From Lyngbya confervoides BDU141951 (GTDB lineage Bacteria > Cyanobacteriota > Cyanobacteriia > Thermosynechococcales > Thermosynechococcaceae), in contig NZ_JTHE03000013.1 of the NCBI RefSeq assembly GCF_000817775.3, positions 1 through 64,000 of the forward strand: 64,000 nt of DNA, read 5' to 3'. This document shows, in pieces, positions 44,254 to 53,641 of the stretch. The position numbers were made by a program, and so were the translations under genes. The notes under the pieces were generated by a model. It saw only the letters and a program-made list of their open reading frames with translations. It had not been told where the DNA came from and ran no database searches. Within the stretch, counting starts at the first letter, position 1, and every line of letters starts with the position of its first letter.

Positions 44254-44748
44254 TCAAGACTCCGACACCTCTGTTTCACGGTGGGGCGCCTCAAACTGCT
44301 TTTCAAAGGTCAAACAATTGCGATCGTTCTCTGTACGCCCCAAGGCAATCCTCCAGCCAAACTCTTGCCGTAACTTCAAGAAAATCTGCACCCCCCACTG
44401 GCGTTCCTGTGCCAGAGGATCATAGTCAGGCCGCTGCAGGGTTTGCGCTCTCCCCTGGAGTGCAGCCTCCAGGTCAAAGGGCGGTCCCCAGTCCCAAATC
44501 ATGAGCTGAAGGCGCTGCGAAAACAGCGCTAGCCGGACATCAATGGGGGTTTCGGGGGGCAGCTGACGATGGGCATGGCGAACCGCATTGGAGAATCCCT
44601 CAATCAGGGCCATGTTCACCTGCTGCCAAACCGTCTCGGGACAGTCAGCGGGTTTTGCTGTGGAAAGCCACTGCACAACCTGGGGAAGCTGATTGAGATC
44701 CGTACTGAATCGCTGCTGAAATTGCCGATGGGGAAGATCACGAACCAT
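44254..44748 (-). CDS. RsbW-like ATP-binding anti-sigma regulatory factor
   Basis: A 164-residue stand-alone GHKL ATPase. The N-box is NMALIEGFSNAVRHAH, and the later block IWDWGPPFD carries the DxGxxxD-type nucleotide site, as in RsbW/SpoIIAB kinases; GVQIFLKL replaces the usual G2 box. These proteins phosphorylate anti-anti-sigma factors and sequester sigma factors, or act in similar partner switches. No STAS partner is adjacent. Its position beside a glycosyltransferase and the hybrid kinase suggests a regulatory role in the polysaccharide region. Divergent from the WecA-like gene. Confidence 0.85.
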   Translation of the reverse strand: MVRDLPHRQFQQRFSTDLNQLPQVVQWLSTAKPADCPETVWQQVNMALIEGFSNAVRHAHRQLPPETPIDVRLALFSQRLQLMIWDWGPPFDLEAALQGRAQTLQRPDYDPLAQERQWGVQIFLKLRQEFGWRIALGRTENDRNCLTFEKQFEAPHRETEVSES

Positions 44749-44926
44749 ACCTGGGAAAAACCCAAAGTTATACGCTGCGTATACTTTAAATCAAACAGGA
44801 CTCTTCCAGCTTAGAGATATCAACCCTTAGCGGTCCTTCAGGTTCCCAAGCCCCGCGCGCCAATCAGCCGCAATTTGGAGCCCGGACCCATGGGGAGTTG
44901 GGATTGACCGGTTTGAAATAAGCCTT

Positions 44927-45991
44927 ATGACTACCTATTTATTGCTGTTTCCCTTTGCCCTTGCCTGGCTGGTAACCCTTCAGGGGGTTCCCTGGGTCAT
45001 GCAGTTAGGGCAGCGCCATCAGTGGGTTGACCAGCCCGACCATCGCAAGGTACACCGCACTCCCATCGTGCGGGTAGGGGGGTTGGGAATGGCGGCGGGC
45101 CTTCTACTGGCCACCCTAGTCCTGGGAGGAATGGGATGGATTCATAGCGACTTCAGACTCACGGGTGCCGACTGGGCAATTGTGCTAGGCGGTTTGGGCT
45201 TCTTTGCCATTGGCTTTGCCGATGATATCTGGCAACTGCCGCCCTTGCCACGGCTCGTCATGCAGGTTTTAGTAGCCTTGGGGGTCTGGGGTCTGGGGGT
45301 ACAGGTGGAGTACCTACCCGTCCCCCTGTTTGGAGCGGTTTCCGTGGGCTGGCTGAGCTTGCCGATTACCATTCTTTGGATTGCCGGTACGGCAAACGCC
45401 CTTAACTGGTTTGATGGCCTGGATGGTCTGGCCGGTGGGGTGGGAGGTCTGTGCGCCCTAATGCTGGCTATCACAGCAATGCTTCAGGGGCAGTGGGTCA
45501 CCGCTGCCATGGCCCTGACCCTGAGCGGCGCAGCCCTGGGATTTTTGCGATACAACTTTCCTCCAGCAAAAATTTTTATGGGGGATGGCGGCTCCTATCT
45601 GATTGGATTTACCCTGGCTGCCCTCTGTGCCCATGGACTCATGGGCACTCCCAGACTAATGGGAGCGATCGCACCCTTTTTCATCCTGGGTATTCCGCTC
45701 CTGGATATGACCCTGGTGATGATTGCCCGGATCTCGAACGGTAAATCTCCCCTCTATCCGGATCGCCGCCATCTGCACCACCGGCTTCTGGCTCGGGGGT
45801 GCTCTCCCCTCATGACCACCGGCTACATCTGGGCGCTCTCAGTGTGGACCGGAAGCTGGAGCCTAGTGATCACCCGTCCTAGCCTTGGCTGGCTTTGCCT
45901 GGGGGCTACCTCCCTGGTTTTGGGGGCAATGACCCTGTTCCTGCTGCGGATCAGTCGCAAGGACAAGCTCCAAACCTCCTATTCAGCTTAA
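44927..45991 (+). CDS. Undecaprenyl-phosphate sugar-1-phosphate transferase (MraY/WecA family)
   Basis: A 354-residue membrane protein with about ten helices. The family motifs are DDIWQLPPLPRL, NALNWFDGLDGLAGG, FMGDGGSYLIGF and the histidine motif DRRHLHHRL. Enzymes of the WecA/TagO branch move GlcNAc-1-phosphate (or a related sugar) to undecaprenyl phosphate, starting lipid-linked glycan synthesis. The HxHH end supports WecA/TagO more than MraY. It begins the plus-strand glycan genes and is divergent from the anti-sigma factor. Confidence 0.9.
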   Translation: MTTYLLLFPFALAWLVTLQGVPWVMQLGQRHQWVDQPDHRKVHRTPIVRVGGLGMAAGLLLATLVLGGMGWIHSDFRLTGADWAIVLGGLGFFAIGFADDIWQLPPLPRLVMQVLVALGVWGLGVQVEYLPVPLFGAVSVGWLSLPITILWIAGTANALNWFDGLDGLAGGVGGLCALMLAITAMLQGQWVTAAMALTLSGAALGFLRYNFPPAKIFMGDGGSYLIGFTLAALCAHGLMGTPRLMGAIAPFFILGIPLLDMTLVMIARISNGKSPLYPDRRHLHHRLLARGCSPLMTTGYIWALSVWTGSWSLVITRPSLGWLCLGATSLVLGAMTLFLLRISRKDKLQTSYSA

Positions 45992-46031
45992 AGGGATCCA
46001 CCTAAAGAGATCCACCTAAAGGGATTCCGCC
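45989..46031. repeat. Three tandem 14-base repeats (TAAAGGGATCCACC)
   Basis: Three copies, TAAAGGGATCCACC, TAAAGAGATCCACC and a changed third copy, begin in the stop codon of the WecA-like gene and run into the gap. Confidence 0.8.
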
Positions 46032-46164
46032 TCAAGGCCGGCGGAAGGCTCTGGGCCGGAGGTCTTGCGTCGCGCCCTCTCTGCACCGCGAGCCACCCCT
46101 ACAATCCCATTTTTTCCAACCACACTACGCCAATTTTGCCTTGTCTCTTGCTTGGATATCATCA

Positions 46165-47349
46165 ATGCAGATAGTTTCAGCGGCCCCTTCCCCGAGCCCC
46201 CTTCACCTTTGGGCGCCAGGATTGTTTGAATTTAAAGGCGGCATTCAAACCTTCTCGCGGTTGCTGTGTGAAGCACTCGCGGACGGGCTGCCCCAAACGC
46301 CCCAGCATATCTTTAGCCTTCATGATCGCTGCGCTCCTCGTCAGGCCCCCAATCAGCAGTATCATTGCGCTGGCCGGGTCCCCCGTCAGGCTCGTTTCCT
46401 AACCTACGGCGCCCAGCTGATGGGCTGGGGGTTATGGCAACGACCCCAACTCATTCTGACCACCCACCTCAATCTGGCGGTGGTCGCCCGCCGTCTCAAG
46501 CAGATCACCGGAACCCCCTATTGGATTGTGGCCCACGGGTTTGAATCCTGGCATATCAGCAAGCCCCAGGTGCTCGACGCTCTGACCCATGCCGATCGCG
46601 TCCTAGCGGTGAGCCACTTTACCCGCAATCAGCTCATTGCACGATACGGACTGAATCCAGACCAGGTGAGCGTTTTTCCGAACACCTTTGAGGCCTCGAG
46701 ATTCCAGATTGCCCCAAAGCCCCAACATCTCCTCGATCGCTATGGTCTCCAGCGCGATCAGCCGATTCTGCTGACGGTTAACCGTCTGGCGGCTGGAGAA
46801 TCTTTTCGTCCCTACGATCAGGTTCTCAAGGCGCTTCCAGCTATCCAGGCAGTCATTCCCAATGTGCATTACCTAATTGTCGGCAATGGAGATGACCGGG
46901 AACGGTTAGCAGCGGAGATTCGCCAACGCCAGCTCGAGGGCGCGGTCACCCTGACGGGCTTTGTGCCCGATGAGGATCTGCCGGATCACTATAATCTCTG
47001 CGATCTCTACACCATGCCCAGCAAGCTGGAAGGTTTCGGCATTGTGTTTCTGGAAGCCCTGGCCTCTGGCAAGCCTGTGCTCGCAAGCGCAAGCGACGGC
47101 GGTCAAGATGCCGTGTGCAACGGCAAACTCGGCATACTCGTCGATCCTGAAGATGTGGCAGCGATCGCTGCGCAGACGATTCAGATTTTGCAAAAACGCT
47201 GCCTTCATCCCCTGCTGTATCAGCCCGAGGCGCTGCGACAGGCGGTCATTGGCACCTACGGCAAGGCCCAGTTTCGTCAGAACCTTTTGGGTGAACTGAG
47301 CCAGCTAGCCCCCCAGCCCGATCCGGGTCTGGCCCAATGGGCCAGCTAA
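46165..47349 (+). CDS. Glycosyltransferase family 4
   Basis: A 394-residue GT-B enzyme. The N-terminal acceptor half has FEFKGGIQTFSRLLCEAL; the donor half has LLTVNRLAAGESFRPYDQVLKAL, LIVGNGDDRERL and the E-x7-E motif in EGFGIVFLEALASGKPV. It is predicted to act on a lipid-linked intermediate in the cytoplasm. The start at 46165 (MQIVSAAPS) is preferred to a TTG at 46141. It is 48 bases ahead of the next GT4 gene start. Confidence 0.9.
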   Translation: MQIVSAAPSPSPLHLWAPGLFEFKGGIQTFSRLLCEALADGLPQTPQHIFSLHDRCAPRQAPNQQYHCAGRVPRQARFLTYGAQLMGWGLWQRPQLILTTHLNLAVVARRLKQITGTPYWIVAHGFESWHISKPQVLDALTHADRVLAVSHFTRNQLIARYGLNPDQVSVFPNTFEASRFQIAPKPQHLLDRYGLQRDQPILLTVNRLAAGESFRPYDQVLKALPAIQAVIPNVHYLIVGNGDDRERLAAEIRQRQLEGAVTLTGFVPDEDLPDHYNLCDLYTMPSKLEGFGIVFLEALASGKPVLASASDGGQDAVCNGKLGILVDPEDVAAIAAQTIQILQKRCLHPLLYQPEALRQAVIGTYGKAQFRQNLLGELSQLAPQPDPGLAQWAS

Positions 47350-47396
47350 GGCCGCAATCCCTCCTGAATTCCTTCGCCCCATTTGCCCAGGACCCG

Positions 47397-48608
47397 ATGA
47401 AAGTTCTCCACGTTATTCCCTCAATTTCTCCCCTGCGCGGGGGACCCACCCAAGCCGTATTAGAAATGGTGCAAACCCTGCGCCAGCGAGGTATTGAGGC
47501 CGAAATTGCCACCACCAATGATCACGGCAATGACACCCTATCCCTGCCCCTGCGGCAGCGCTATGACTATCCCCTCCCCTCTGGAGACCCGGTGCCGGTC
47601 TATTGCTTTCCCCGCCATGAATCCCCCGTAGCGGCCCTGCGGGAGTTCACCCTTTCCGCATCCCTGACCCGGTTTCTCTTGGAACAGGGAAGAGGCTATG
47701 ACCTGATTCATAGCCATGCAATTTTCTCCTATCCCTCCGTGGCGGCCATGGCCATCGCGCGACTGCTACACATTCCTTACATTGTGCGGCCCCTGGGAAG
47801 CCTCTGCGCCTGGTCCTTGACCCAGCGAGCAGGTCGCAAGCAGCACTACCTTAAGCTCATCAAACCCCTACTCAACCACAGCCACGGCCTTCACTTTACA
47901 GCGGAGCAGGAGCGGCAAGAGGCGCGATCGCTAGGGATTCGAGCTCCGGAGTGGGTGATTCCCCTGGGGTTGAAGGTGGCCCCGCCCCAGGCTGAGGCAA
48001 GGGAGCAGTTGCGGGCCAGCCTGGGGTTGCCCCCCCAGCAGCCGGTGCTGTTGTTCCTGTCTCGAATCCATCCAAAGAAGGGGTTAGAACCCCTGATTCA
48101 GGCCCTGGGAACCCTGAGGGGTCAACCCTGCACCCTGGTCATAGCCGGCAGCGGCGAGGCGGAATACGAAGCCCAGATTCAGTCGCTCGTGGCGGCCCAG
48201 GGATTAACTGCCCAGGTGCGTTCCGTGGGCTTTGTGAGCGGGGCACAAAAGCAGCAGCTCCTGCAGGGATCCGATGTCTTTGTGCTGACCTCCCACTCCG
48301 AAAATTTTGGAATTGTGGTTCTAGAAGCCCTGGCCGCCGGGACCCCTGTGCTGGTCACGCCAGGGGTGGCCCTGGCGGATCTGGTGCAGCGGCATGACCT
48401 GGGCTGGGTTTGCCCGATGCAGGTCCCGGCCATTGCCGCCGCATTGCAAGCCGCGATCGGGTCCCCCGCCCTGCGGCGACAGAAGGGCGATCGCGCCCGG
48501 CAGGTGGTGCAGGACCACTATAGCTGGCAATCCGTGGCTGAACAGCTGGAGCGTCATTATCACCTGGCCACCTCCTCCCCGTCCAATCCTATCCCCTCAA
48601 TGGCTTAG
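47397..48608 (+). CDS. Glycosyltransferase family 4
   Basis: A 403-residue GT-B enzyme that starts MKVLHVIPSISPLRGGPT, with the glycine loop of the acceptor domain. The donor side shows FLSRIHPKKGLEPLIQAL, LVIAGSGEAEYEAQIQ and the E-x7-E motif ENFGIVVLEALAAGTPV. It lies between another GT4 and a GT2 with short gaps (48 and 6 bases), so these three genes form a tight operon. A frame extension to 47337 would overlap the previous gene and is rejected. Confidence 0.92.
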   Translation: MKVLHVIPSISPLRGGPTQAVLEMVQTLRQRGIEAEIATTNDHGNDTLSLPLRQRYDYPLPSGDPVPVYCFPRHESPVAALREFTLSASLTRFLLEQGRGYDLIHSHAIFSYPSVAAMAIARLLHIPYIVRPLGSLCAWSLTQRAGRKQHYLKLIKPLLNHSHGLHFTAEQERQEARSLGIRAPEWVIPLGLKVAPPQAEAREQLRASLGLPPQQPVLLFLSRIHPKKGLEPLIQALGTLRGQPCTLVIAGSGEAEYEAQIQSLVAAQGLTAQVRSVGFVSGAQKQQLLQGSDVFVLTSHSENFGIVVLEALAAGTPVLVTPGVALADLVQRHDLGWVCPMQVPAIAAALQAAIGSPALRRQKGDRARQVVQDHYSWQSVAEQLERHYHLATSSPSNPIPSMA

Positions 48609-48614
48609 AATCCC

Positions 48615-49412
48615 ATGCTTGATGCAATTACCCCCGTTATTCTGACCTATAACGAAGCGCCAAACCTGAAACGGACCCTGGACCAGCTGGGTTGGGCCAA
48701 ACAAATTCTGATCATTGACAGCTTTAGCCAGGATGCCACCCTGGAAATCGCCAATCGCTATCCCCAAGTGCGCCTTCTCCAGCGCCAGTTCGATACCCAC
48801 GCCCGTCAGTGGAACTATGGTTTGGAGCAGGTGGACACCGAGTGGGTTCTATCCCTGGATGCAGACTACGTCCTCAGCGAACCCCTGATCCAGGAGATGG
48901 CCCAGCTATCCGAGAAGACGCCCCTCGATGCCTTTGCCATTCCCTTCCACTATTGTGTCTTCGGACGCCCGTTGCGCGGCACTCTGCTGCCTCCACGGGT
49001 GGCCCTCTTCCGCAAGGCGGTCTCAACCTACATCGACGATGGCCATACCCAGCTGCTGACGGTGCGGGGCACCACTGGCGCCCTGCAAGCACATATTTTC
49101 CACGATGATCGCAAACCTCTCGCACGCTGGGTTTGGGCGCAGCAGCGCTACGTGGATCTAGAGGTGGAAAAGCTACAATCCACGTCCTGGTCTGACCTAA
49201 GCTGGGGCGATCGCATCCGGCAGACCCGCGTCCTGGGTCCTTTAGTCATCCTGTTCTATTGCCTGTTTCTCAAGCAAGCGCTCCTAGATGGACGAGCTGG
49301 CTGGTACTACACCTTTCAGCGAGTCTTCTTTGAAATCTGGCTCTCCATCAAATTAATTGAAACCGACACGCAAGGCGGGAGCTTGCAAGCTTCCCCGCCA
49401 AGACTGGCCTAG
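48615..49412 (+). CDS. Glycosyltransferase family 2 (WaaE/KdtX-like)
   Basis: A 265-residue GT-A enzyme. The start MLDAITPVILTYNEAPNLKR is the usual GT2 nucleotide strand; ILIIDSFSQDATLEIA and LSLDADYVLS hold the metal-binding DxD-like site. The size and the FHDDRKPLARWVWAQQRY segment resemble the WaaE/KdtX type that adds one sugar to a lipid-linked acceptor. A hydrophobic patch (LGPLVILFYCLFLKQ) near the end may touch the membrane. It is the last gene of the glycosyltransferase operon and is followed by a stem-loop. Confidence 0.9.
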   Translation: MLDAITPVILTYNEAPNLKRTLDQLGWAKQILIIDSFSQDATLEIANRYPQVRLLQRQFDTHARQWNYGLEQVDTEWVLSLDADYVLSEPLIQEMAQLSEKTPLDAFAIPFHYCVFGRPLRGTLLPPRVALFRKAVSTYIDDGHTQLLTVRGTTGALQAHIFHDDRKPLARWVWAQQRYVDLEVEKLQSTSWSDLSWGDRIRQTRVLGPLVILFYCLFLKQALLDGRAGWYYTFQRVFFEIWLSIKLIETDTQGGSLQASPPRLA

Positions 49413-49426
49413 AGCGCTGATTACAA

Positions 49427-49456
49427 ACAACCGGCCTGGGAAACCAGGCCAGTTGT
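49427..49456 (+). terminator. Stem-loop after the glycosyltransferase operon
   Basis: A 13-base stem with one mismatch, ACAACCGGCCTGG and CCAGGCCAGTTGT, closed by a GAAA tetraloop, 15 bases past the GT2 stop. The T content after it is modest (GCTTTGATAATC). It sits between convergent genes and could serve both strands. Confidence 0.65.
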
Positions 49457-49545
49457 GCTTTGATAATCTCTAGATGGCGGGGGAAGTGTTTAGGCTTTCC
49501 TTAGATTTGTCTTGACCTACGCCTCGATGAACTTCAGTTAATTTT

Positions 49546-50961
49546 TCAATGGCCAACGCCGGTATAGTGAAATCCAGCCGCCTCCAGGGTGCTGCGATCG
49601 AGGAAGTTGCGGCCATCCACAAGAATAGCGTGGGTCATCAGGGCCGCCAGGCGCGGGTAATTTAAGGTTTGAAACTGCTGCCAATCCGTAACCAGCACTA
49701 GGGCATCACAGCCTTCGGCGAGGCGTTCCACATCGGACTCGATGAGCACATTGGCCAGGGTATGGCTTTGACCCGACTGGGACAAAATTGGATCAAAGGC
49801 TTTCACCTTCACCCCCAGCATGGTCAGCTTTTCAATCAGCTTGAGGGAAGGAGCATCGCGCATGTCGTCGGTATCGGGCTTAAAGGTTAGCCCCAGCAGG
49901 CCAACGGTTTTCCCGTTGAGGATCTTGAGAATTTGCTGCAGCTTTTCAACTACCACAAAATGCTGCTTCTGGTTGACCTCCACCGCCGATCGCAGCAGCG
50001 GAGCCTCATAACCATAATCCTCAGCCGTATTCACCAGGGCGGAGACATCCTTGGGAAAACAAGAGCCGCCCCAGCCAATGCCAGCCTGTAAAAATTTATC
50101 GCCAATGCGCGAATCTAAACCGATGCCCCTGGCCACCTGCACCACATCGGCCCCCACGCGATCGCAGATGTTTGCCACCTCGTTAATGAAGCTAATTTTA
50201 GTGGCCAGAAAAGAGTTGGCGGCATACTTAATCATTTCAGCTGAGGCCAGATCCGTCACCACCACCGGCACCGGGGAAGCCTCGGAGTCATCGCTAAATT
50301 CACGCCGAACCAGGGGGTCGTAGAGCTGCTGCATCAGGGCGATCGCCCGATCGGAATTCCCCCCTAACACAATTCGATCGGGATTAAAGGTATCGTACAC
50401 CGCCGATCCCTCCCGCAGAAACTCCGGGTTGCTCACCACGTCAAATTCCGGCAGTGCTGGAGATCCCGGCTCCGCAATCTTGCCTCCGTCGCTGGCCGGG
50501 ACCTCAGCCCCCACCGCTGTCAGGGCCGAATGGGTCTTTTTAAGACCATCTAAAATTAAGCGCTCCACCCAATTCCCAGATCCAATGGGCACGGTGGATT
50601 TATTCACGATAACCTTGTATCCCCCGTTTAAATGCTCTCCAATCCCTCGGGCTACGGCCTCAACGTAGCGGGTATCGCTTTTGCCGTTGGGAAGCGCTGG
50701 GGTGCCCACCGCAATGAACAGAATATCGCCGTGATTGACTCCCGCTTGCAGGTCGGTGGTAAATTCAATGCGCTGCTCAGCAATACATTGCTGCAAAATC
50801 TCTGCCAGTCCAGGCTCGTAGATGGGAGATTGACCCGCCTGCATGAGCTTGACCTTGGCTTCGTTGTTGTCCACGCAGATCACCTGATGGCCGATCCGCG
50901 CCAGACAGGCACCGGTCACTAATCCAACATACCCCGTTCCAATTACACAGACCTTCACCAT
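49546..50961 (-). CDS. ugd: UDP-glucose 6-dehydrogenase
   Basis: A 471-residue dehydrogenase that oxidises UDP-glucose to UDP-glucuronate with two NAD. The NAD motif is VIGTGYVGLVTGACLA, the catalytic cysteine is in GIGWGGSCFPKDV, and the dimer/substrate segment is NPEFLREGSAVYDTFNPDRIVLG. GGGAGAGGAA stands before the ATG at 50961 (MVKVCVIG). A short insertion (AEVPASDGGKIAEPGSPALP) near residue 145 is unusual. The UDP-glucuronate it makes is the substrate of the decarboxylase gene just upstream on the same strand (77-base gap). Confidence 0.95.
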   Translation of the reverse strand: MVKVCVIGTGYVGLVTGACLARIGHQVICVDNNEAKVKLMQAGQSPIYEPGLAEILQQCIAEQRIEFTTDLQAGVNHGDILFIAVGTPALPNGKSDTRYVEAVARGIGEHLNGGYKVIVNKSTVPIGSGNWVERLILDGLKKTHSALTAVGAEVPASDGGKIAEPGSPALPEFDVVSNPEFLREGSAVYDTFNPDRIVLGGNSDRAIALMQQLYDPLVRREFSDDSEASPVPVVVTDLASAEMIKYAANSFLATKISFINEVANICDRVGADVVQVARGIGLDSRIGDKFLQAGIGWGGSCFPKDVSALVNTAEDYGYEAPLLRSAVEVNQKQHFVVVEKLQQILKILNGKTVGLLGLTFKPDTDDMRDAPSLKLIEKLTMLGVKVKAFDPILSQSGQSHTLANVLIESDVERLAEGCDALVLVTDWQQFQTLNYPRLAALMTHAILVDGRNFLDRSTLEAAGFHYTGVGH

Positions 50962-51038
50962 TTCCTCTCCCAATTCATAGTAGTTCCAATAAATTTTCCA
51001 ACTATACCAAAAGGATCCTTTCCACCAAAGGGACCCTC

Positions 51039-52010
51039 TTACGAAGTCATTAGGACAGCCGGATTGGGTGTGGCCGGTCCGGCAGGCGTGACCCGCGCCT
51101 GGAAATCTTGAATGGTCATGCGCAGTCCCTCGGCCAGGGGCACCGTGGGCTGCCAGTGCAGATGATGCTGCGCCCGCTCAATGTTGGGACGCCGACGCTG
51201 GGGATCGTCCTGAGGAAGAGGCTTAAAGGAGATTTCGGCCTCCGGATTAATTTGGGCCTGAACCGACTGGGCCAACTCTAAAATCGTGTATTCTTCAGGA
51301 TTACCCAGGTTCACCGGCCCGATGAAGTCTCCGTTCATCAATCGCATCAGGCCCTCCACGAGGTCAGAGACATAGCAAAAGCTGCGGGTTTGATCCCCGG
51401 AACCATAGACCGTCAGCGGGATGCCGCGTAGGGCCTGGGCAATAAAGTTGCTCACCACGCGACCGTCATTTTCCAGCATCCGCGGACCGTAGGTATTAAA
51501 GATGCGGGCCACGCGAATATCGACCCCATTCTGACGGTGGTAGTCAAAGGACAGGGTTTCGGCCACGCGCTTGCCTTCGTCGTAGCAGCTTCTGATCCCA
51601 ATGGGATTCACATTTCCCCAGTAGGTTTCGGTTTGGGGGTGCACCGTGGGGTCGCCGTAAACCTCCGAGGTGGAGGCCAATAAAAATCTTGCCTTAATTC
51701 GCTTGGCCAACCCTAACATATTCAAGGTTCCCATCACATTGGTTTTGATGGTTTTGACGGGATTGTACTGATAGTGAATCGGGGAAGCCGGACAGGCCAG
51801 ATGGTAAATTTGGTCCGCCTCCAGACGGATAGGTTCAGTAATGTCGTGGCGAATCAGTTCAAAGTTAGGAGATCCCCACCAGTGGAGGACGTTTTCTTTG
51901 CGCCCCGTAAAAAAGTTATCTAGACACAGAACCTCGTGGCCCTGTTCCATCAGGCGATCGATCAGGTGGGAGCCGATAAATCCAGCTCCCCCGGTTACTA
52001 GAATTCTCAT
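51039..52010 (-). CDS. UDP-glucuronate decarboxylase (UDP-xylose synthase)
   Basis: A 323-residue short-chain dehydrogenase-fold enzyme that converts UDP-glucuronate to UDP-xylose. The NAD motif is [16 protein letters not shown]. The catalytic pair is YxxxK in SCYDEGKR with [12 protein letters not shown] before it, and [17 protein letters not shown] and [10 protein letters not shown] are typical of UXS rather than epimerases. It is transcribed towards ugd, so both likely supply xylose for the polysaccharide. It is divergent from the Wza-like gene. Confidence 0.93.
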   Translation of the reverse strand: MRILVTGGAGFIGSHLIDRLMEQGHEVLCLDNFFTGRKENVLHWWGSPNFELIRHDITEPIRLEADQIYHLACPASPIHYQYNPVKTIKTNVMGTLNMLGLAKRIKARFLLASTSEVYGDPTVHPQTETYWGNVNPIGIRSCYDEGKRVAETLSFDYHRQNGVDIRVARIFNTYGPRMLENDGRVVSNFIAQALRGIPLTVYGSGDQTRSFCYVSDLVEGLMRLMNGDFIGPVNLGNPEEYTILELAQSVQAQINPEAEISFKPLPQDDPQRRRPNIERAQHHLHWQPTVPLAEGLRMTIQDFQARVTPAGPATPNPAVLMTS

Positions 52011-52255
52011 AGGTTAATGTCTAATGCTAAGTCTAATGCCACGCGTTGTATTGCCCCATTGGAATCATACTGCATCGGTTTCCAGCGTCAATCTTGGGGC
52101 GCCGAGAACCGGGTGGGTGATCCTTGCCGGTTAGCTTAAACCCAACCCTGCAAAGACGTCGTCCGTAGGATTACGGGTTCCCTTGTCAGCTAGCTCGCGA
52201 TCGCGGGAATTCTAAGGGTGTTGTCTGCGCTAAGTTCTCTGAACAGAGTCTCTCT
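52011..52255. promoter_or_regulatory. Divergent control region between UXS and Wza-like genes
   Basis: 245 bases with no gene. It must hold the promoters of both directions. A small direct repeat of TCTAATGC is at 52020-52040, an extended HIP1 palindrome (CGCGATCGCG) at about 52196-52206, and a short inverted repeat CTCTGAACAGAG just before the Wza-like start. No clear -10 and -35 pair is marked. Confidence 0.4.
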
Positions 52256-53638
52256 ATGTCTTTGACCTTCAAACAGGCTATCCTCGGGCTTCGCTTGCCT
52301 CTCTACGGACCAATTTTTCTCCTTTGCGCCTACTGGCTCTCAAACACCGCTCCCCAACAAGTTCAGGCCAATCCCGCCGCCAACCCGCTTCCCAGCCTGA
52401 TGCCTAGCGATCCTAGCACCTGGCCGACACCCGATCCTTCTCCCCTGCCAGTGCTCCCGCAGCGCGTTTCCCCGCCCCCCCACCCCGCCAAGGCAGGTCA
52501 ATCCTCACCGGAATCGGCGCTGCCAGAATCGAGATCTGAGCCCGCTGCGGTGGCCCCCTCGCCCCCGGTGCCACCAGCGGCAGAGGGCAGGATCAAAGAC
52601 ACCATACCGGTGCCCATACCCAGCGGATCGGCCCCGGAGTCTGTCCCAAAGGCCATCTCCCCCCCAGAGGGCACGGTTCCCCCACTGGTGAATCCCTATG
52701 CTCCCGATGACTATCGTCTATCGATTGGAGACAGCATCTCCATTTTTATCGCCAATATTCCGGAATTTACCACTGAACATGTGTTGATGAGCGATGGCAC
52801 CGTCAATCTTCCCGTGGCCGGTCCCATGGCCCTGTGGGGCATGACCCTAAAGGAAGCTGGAGTCGCGGTAAAGCAGCGCTATGTCGAGACGGATATCTTG
52901 CGAGATCCAGATGTCACCGTGCAGCTGCTGGCCTCAAGTCCTTTAAAGGTGGCGATCGCCGGTCAAATTAATCGCCCCGGTGCCTACGATATTCCGGTGC
53001 TGGATAAAAAGCTCCCTACCCTCACGGACGCCCTAAAAATGGCGGGAGGCATCGCTAGCGAGGCGGATCTGCGCAGCGTTAAAGTCTATCGCCACCATCC
53101 GACGGGCGGAAGTCAGGAAATTCAGGTGAACCTCATGGCGCTGTTTCAGGAGGCGGACCTTTCCCAAAATATTTCGCTGCGCAACGGCGATCGAATTGTT
53201 CTTCCCCAGGCCACGATCAAGCCTGAGGAGGCCAAACTGCTTGGATCTGCCAACATCTCCCCCGATGAAATGCAGGTGGGCATTCTCGGCGAAGTGCTCC
53301 AGCCTGGCTTAATTAAAGCTCCGACCCATACCTCCCTCAATCAGGCCTTACTCCTGGTGGGAGGATTTAATAGCCGCGCTAAAAAGAAAACCGTGGAGTT
53401 GCTGCGCACCCACGATGATGGCAGCGTGCTTCGCCAGAAAATCAAGGTGGACTGGTCCCAGCCCGTGGGCGTTGAGGCAAACCCCATTTTGAAGCATCGA
53501 GATGTGGTTTTGGTGGGCCGATCGGCGATCGCCCGCTACAGCGATTTTCTAGATCGAATTATTGGACCGATTAATCGCACGGTTCCCTTTCTGGGCATTC
53601 TGGATCTAATCCTGCCCTCTTCCGGAAGCAATCGCTAA
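52256..53638 (+). CDS. Polysaccharide export protein (Wza-like, SLBB)
   Basis: A 460-residue exported protein. An N-terminal hydrophobic segment (about 14-30) is followed by a long proline-rich linker (35-155), then the polysaccharide-export domain (DDYRLSIGDSISIFIANIPEF, DGTVNLPVAGPMALWGMTL) and two SLBB domains (VAIAGQINRPGAYDIP, VGILGEVLQPGLIKAP). Outer-membrane polysaccharide-export proteins form the channel for the polymer. I see no lipobox cysteine. The stop is four bases before the Wzc-like gene, so the pair is co-transcribed. Confidence 0.92.
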   Translation: MSLTFKQAILGLRLPLYGPIFLLCAYWLSNTAPQQVQANPAANPLPSLMPSDPSTWPTPDPSPLPVLPQRVSPPPHPAKAGQSSPESALPESRSEPAAVAPSPPVPPAAEGRIKDTIPVPIPSGSAPESVPKAISPPEGTVPPLVNPYAPDDYRLSIGDSISIFIANIPEFTTEHVLMSDGTVNLPVAGPMALWGMTLKEAGVAVKQRYVETDILRDPDVTVQLLASSPLKVAIAGQINRPGAYDIPVLDKKLPTLTDALKMAGGIASEADLRSVKVYRHHPTGGSQEIQVNLMALFQEADLSQNISLRNGDRIVLPQATIKPEEAKLLGSANISPDEMQVGILGEVLQPGLIKAPTHTSLNQALLLVGGFNSRAKKKTVELLRTHDDGSVLRQKIKVDWSQPVGVEANPILKHRDVVLVGRSAIARYSDFLDRIIGPINRTVPFLGILDLILPSSGSNR

Positions 53639-53641
53639 TTC

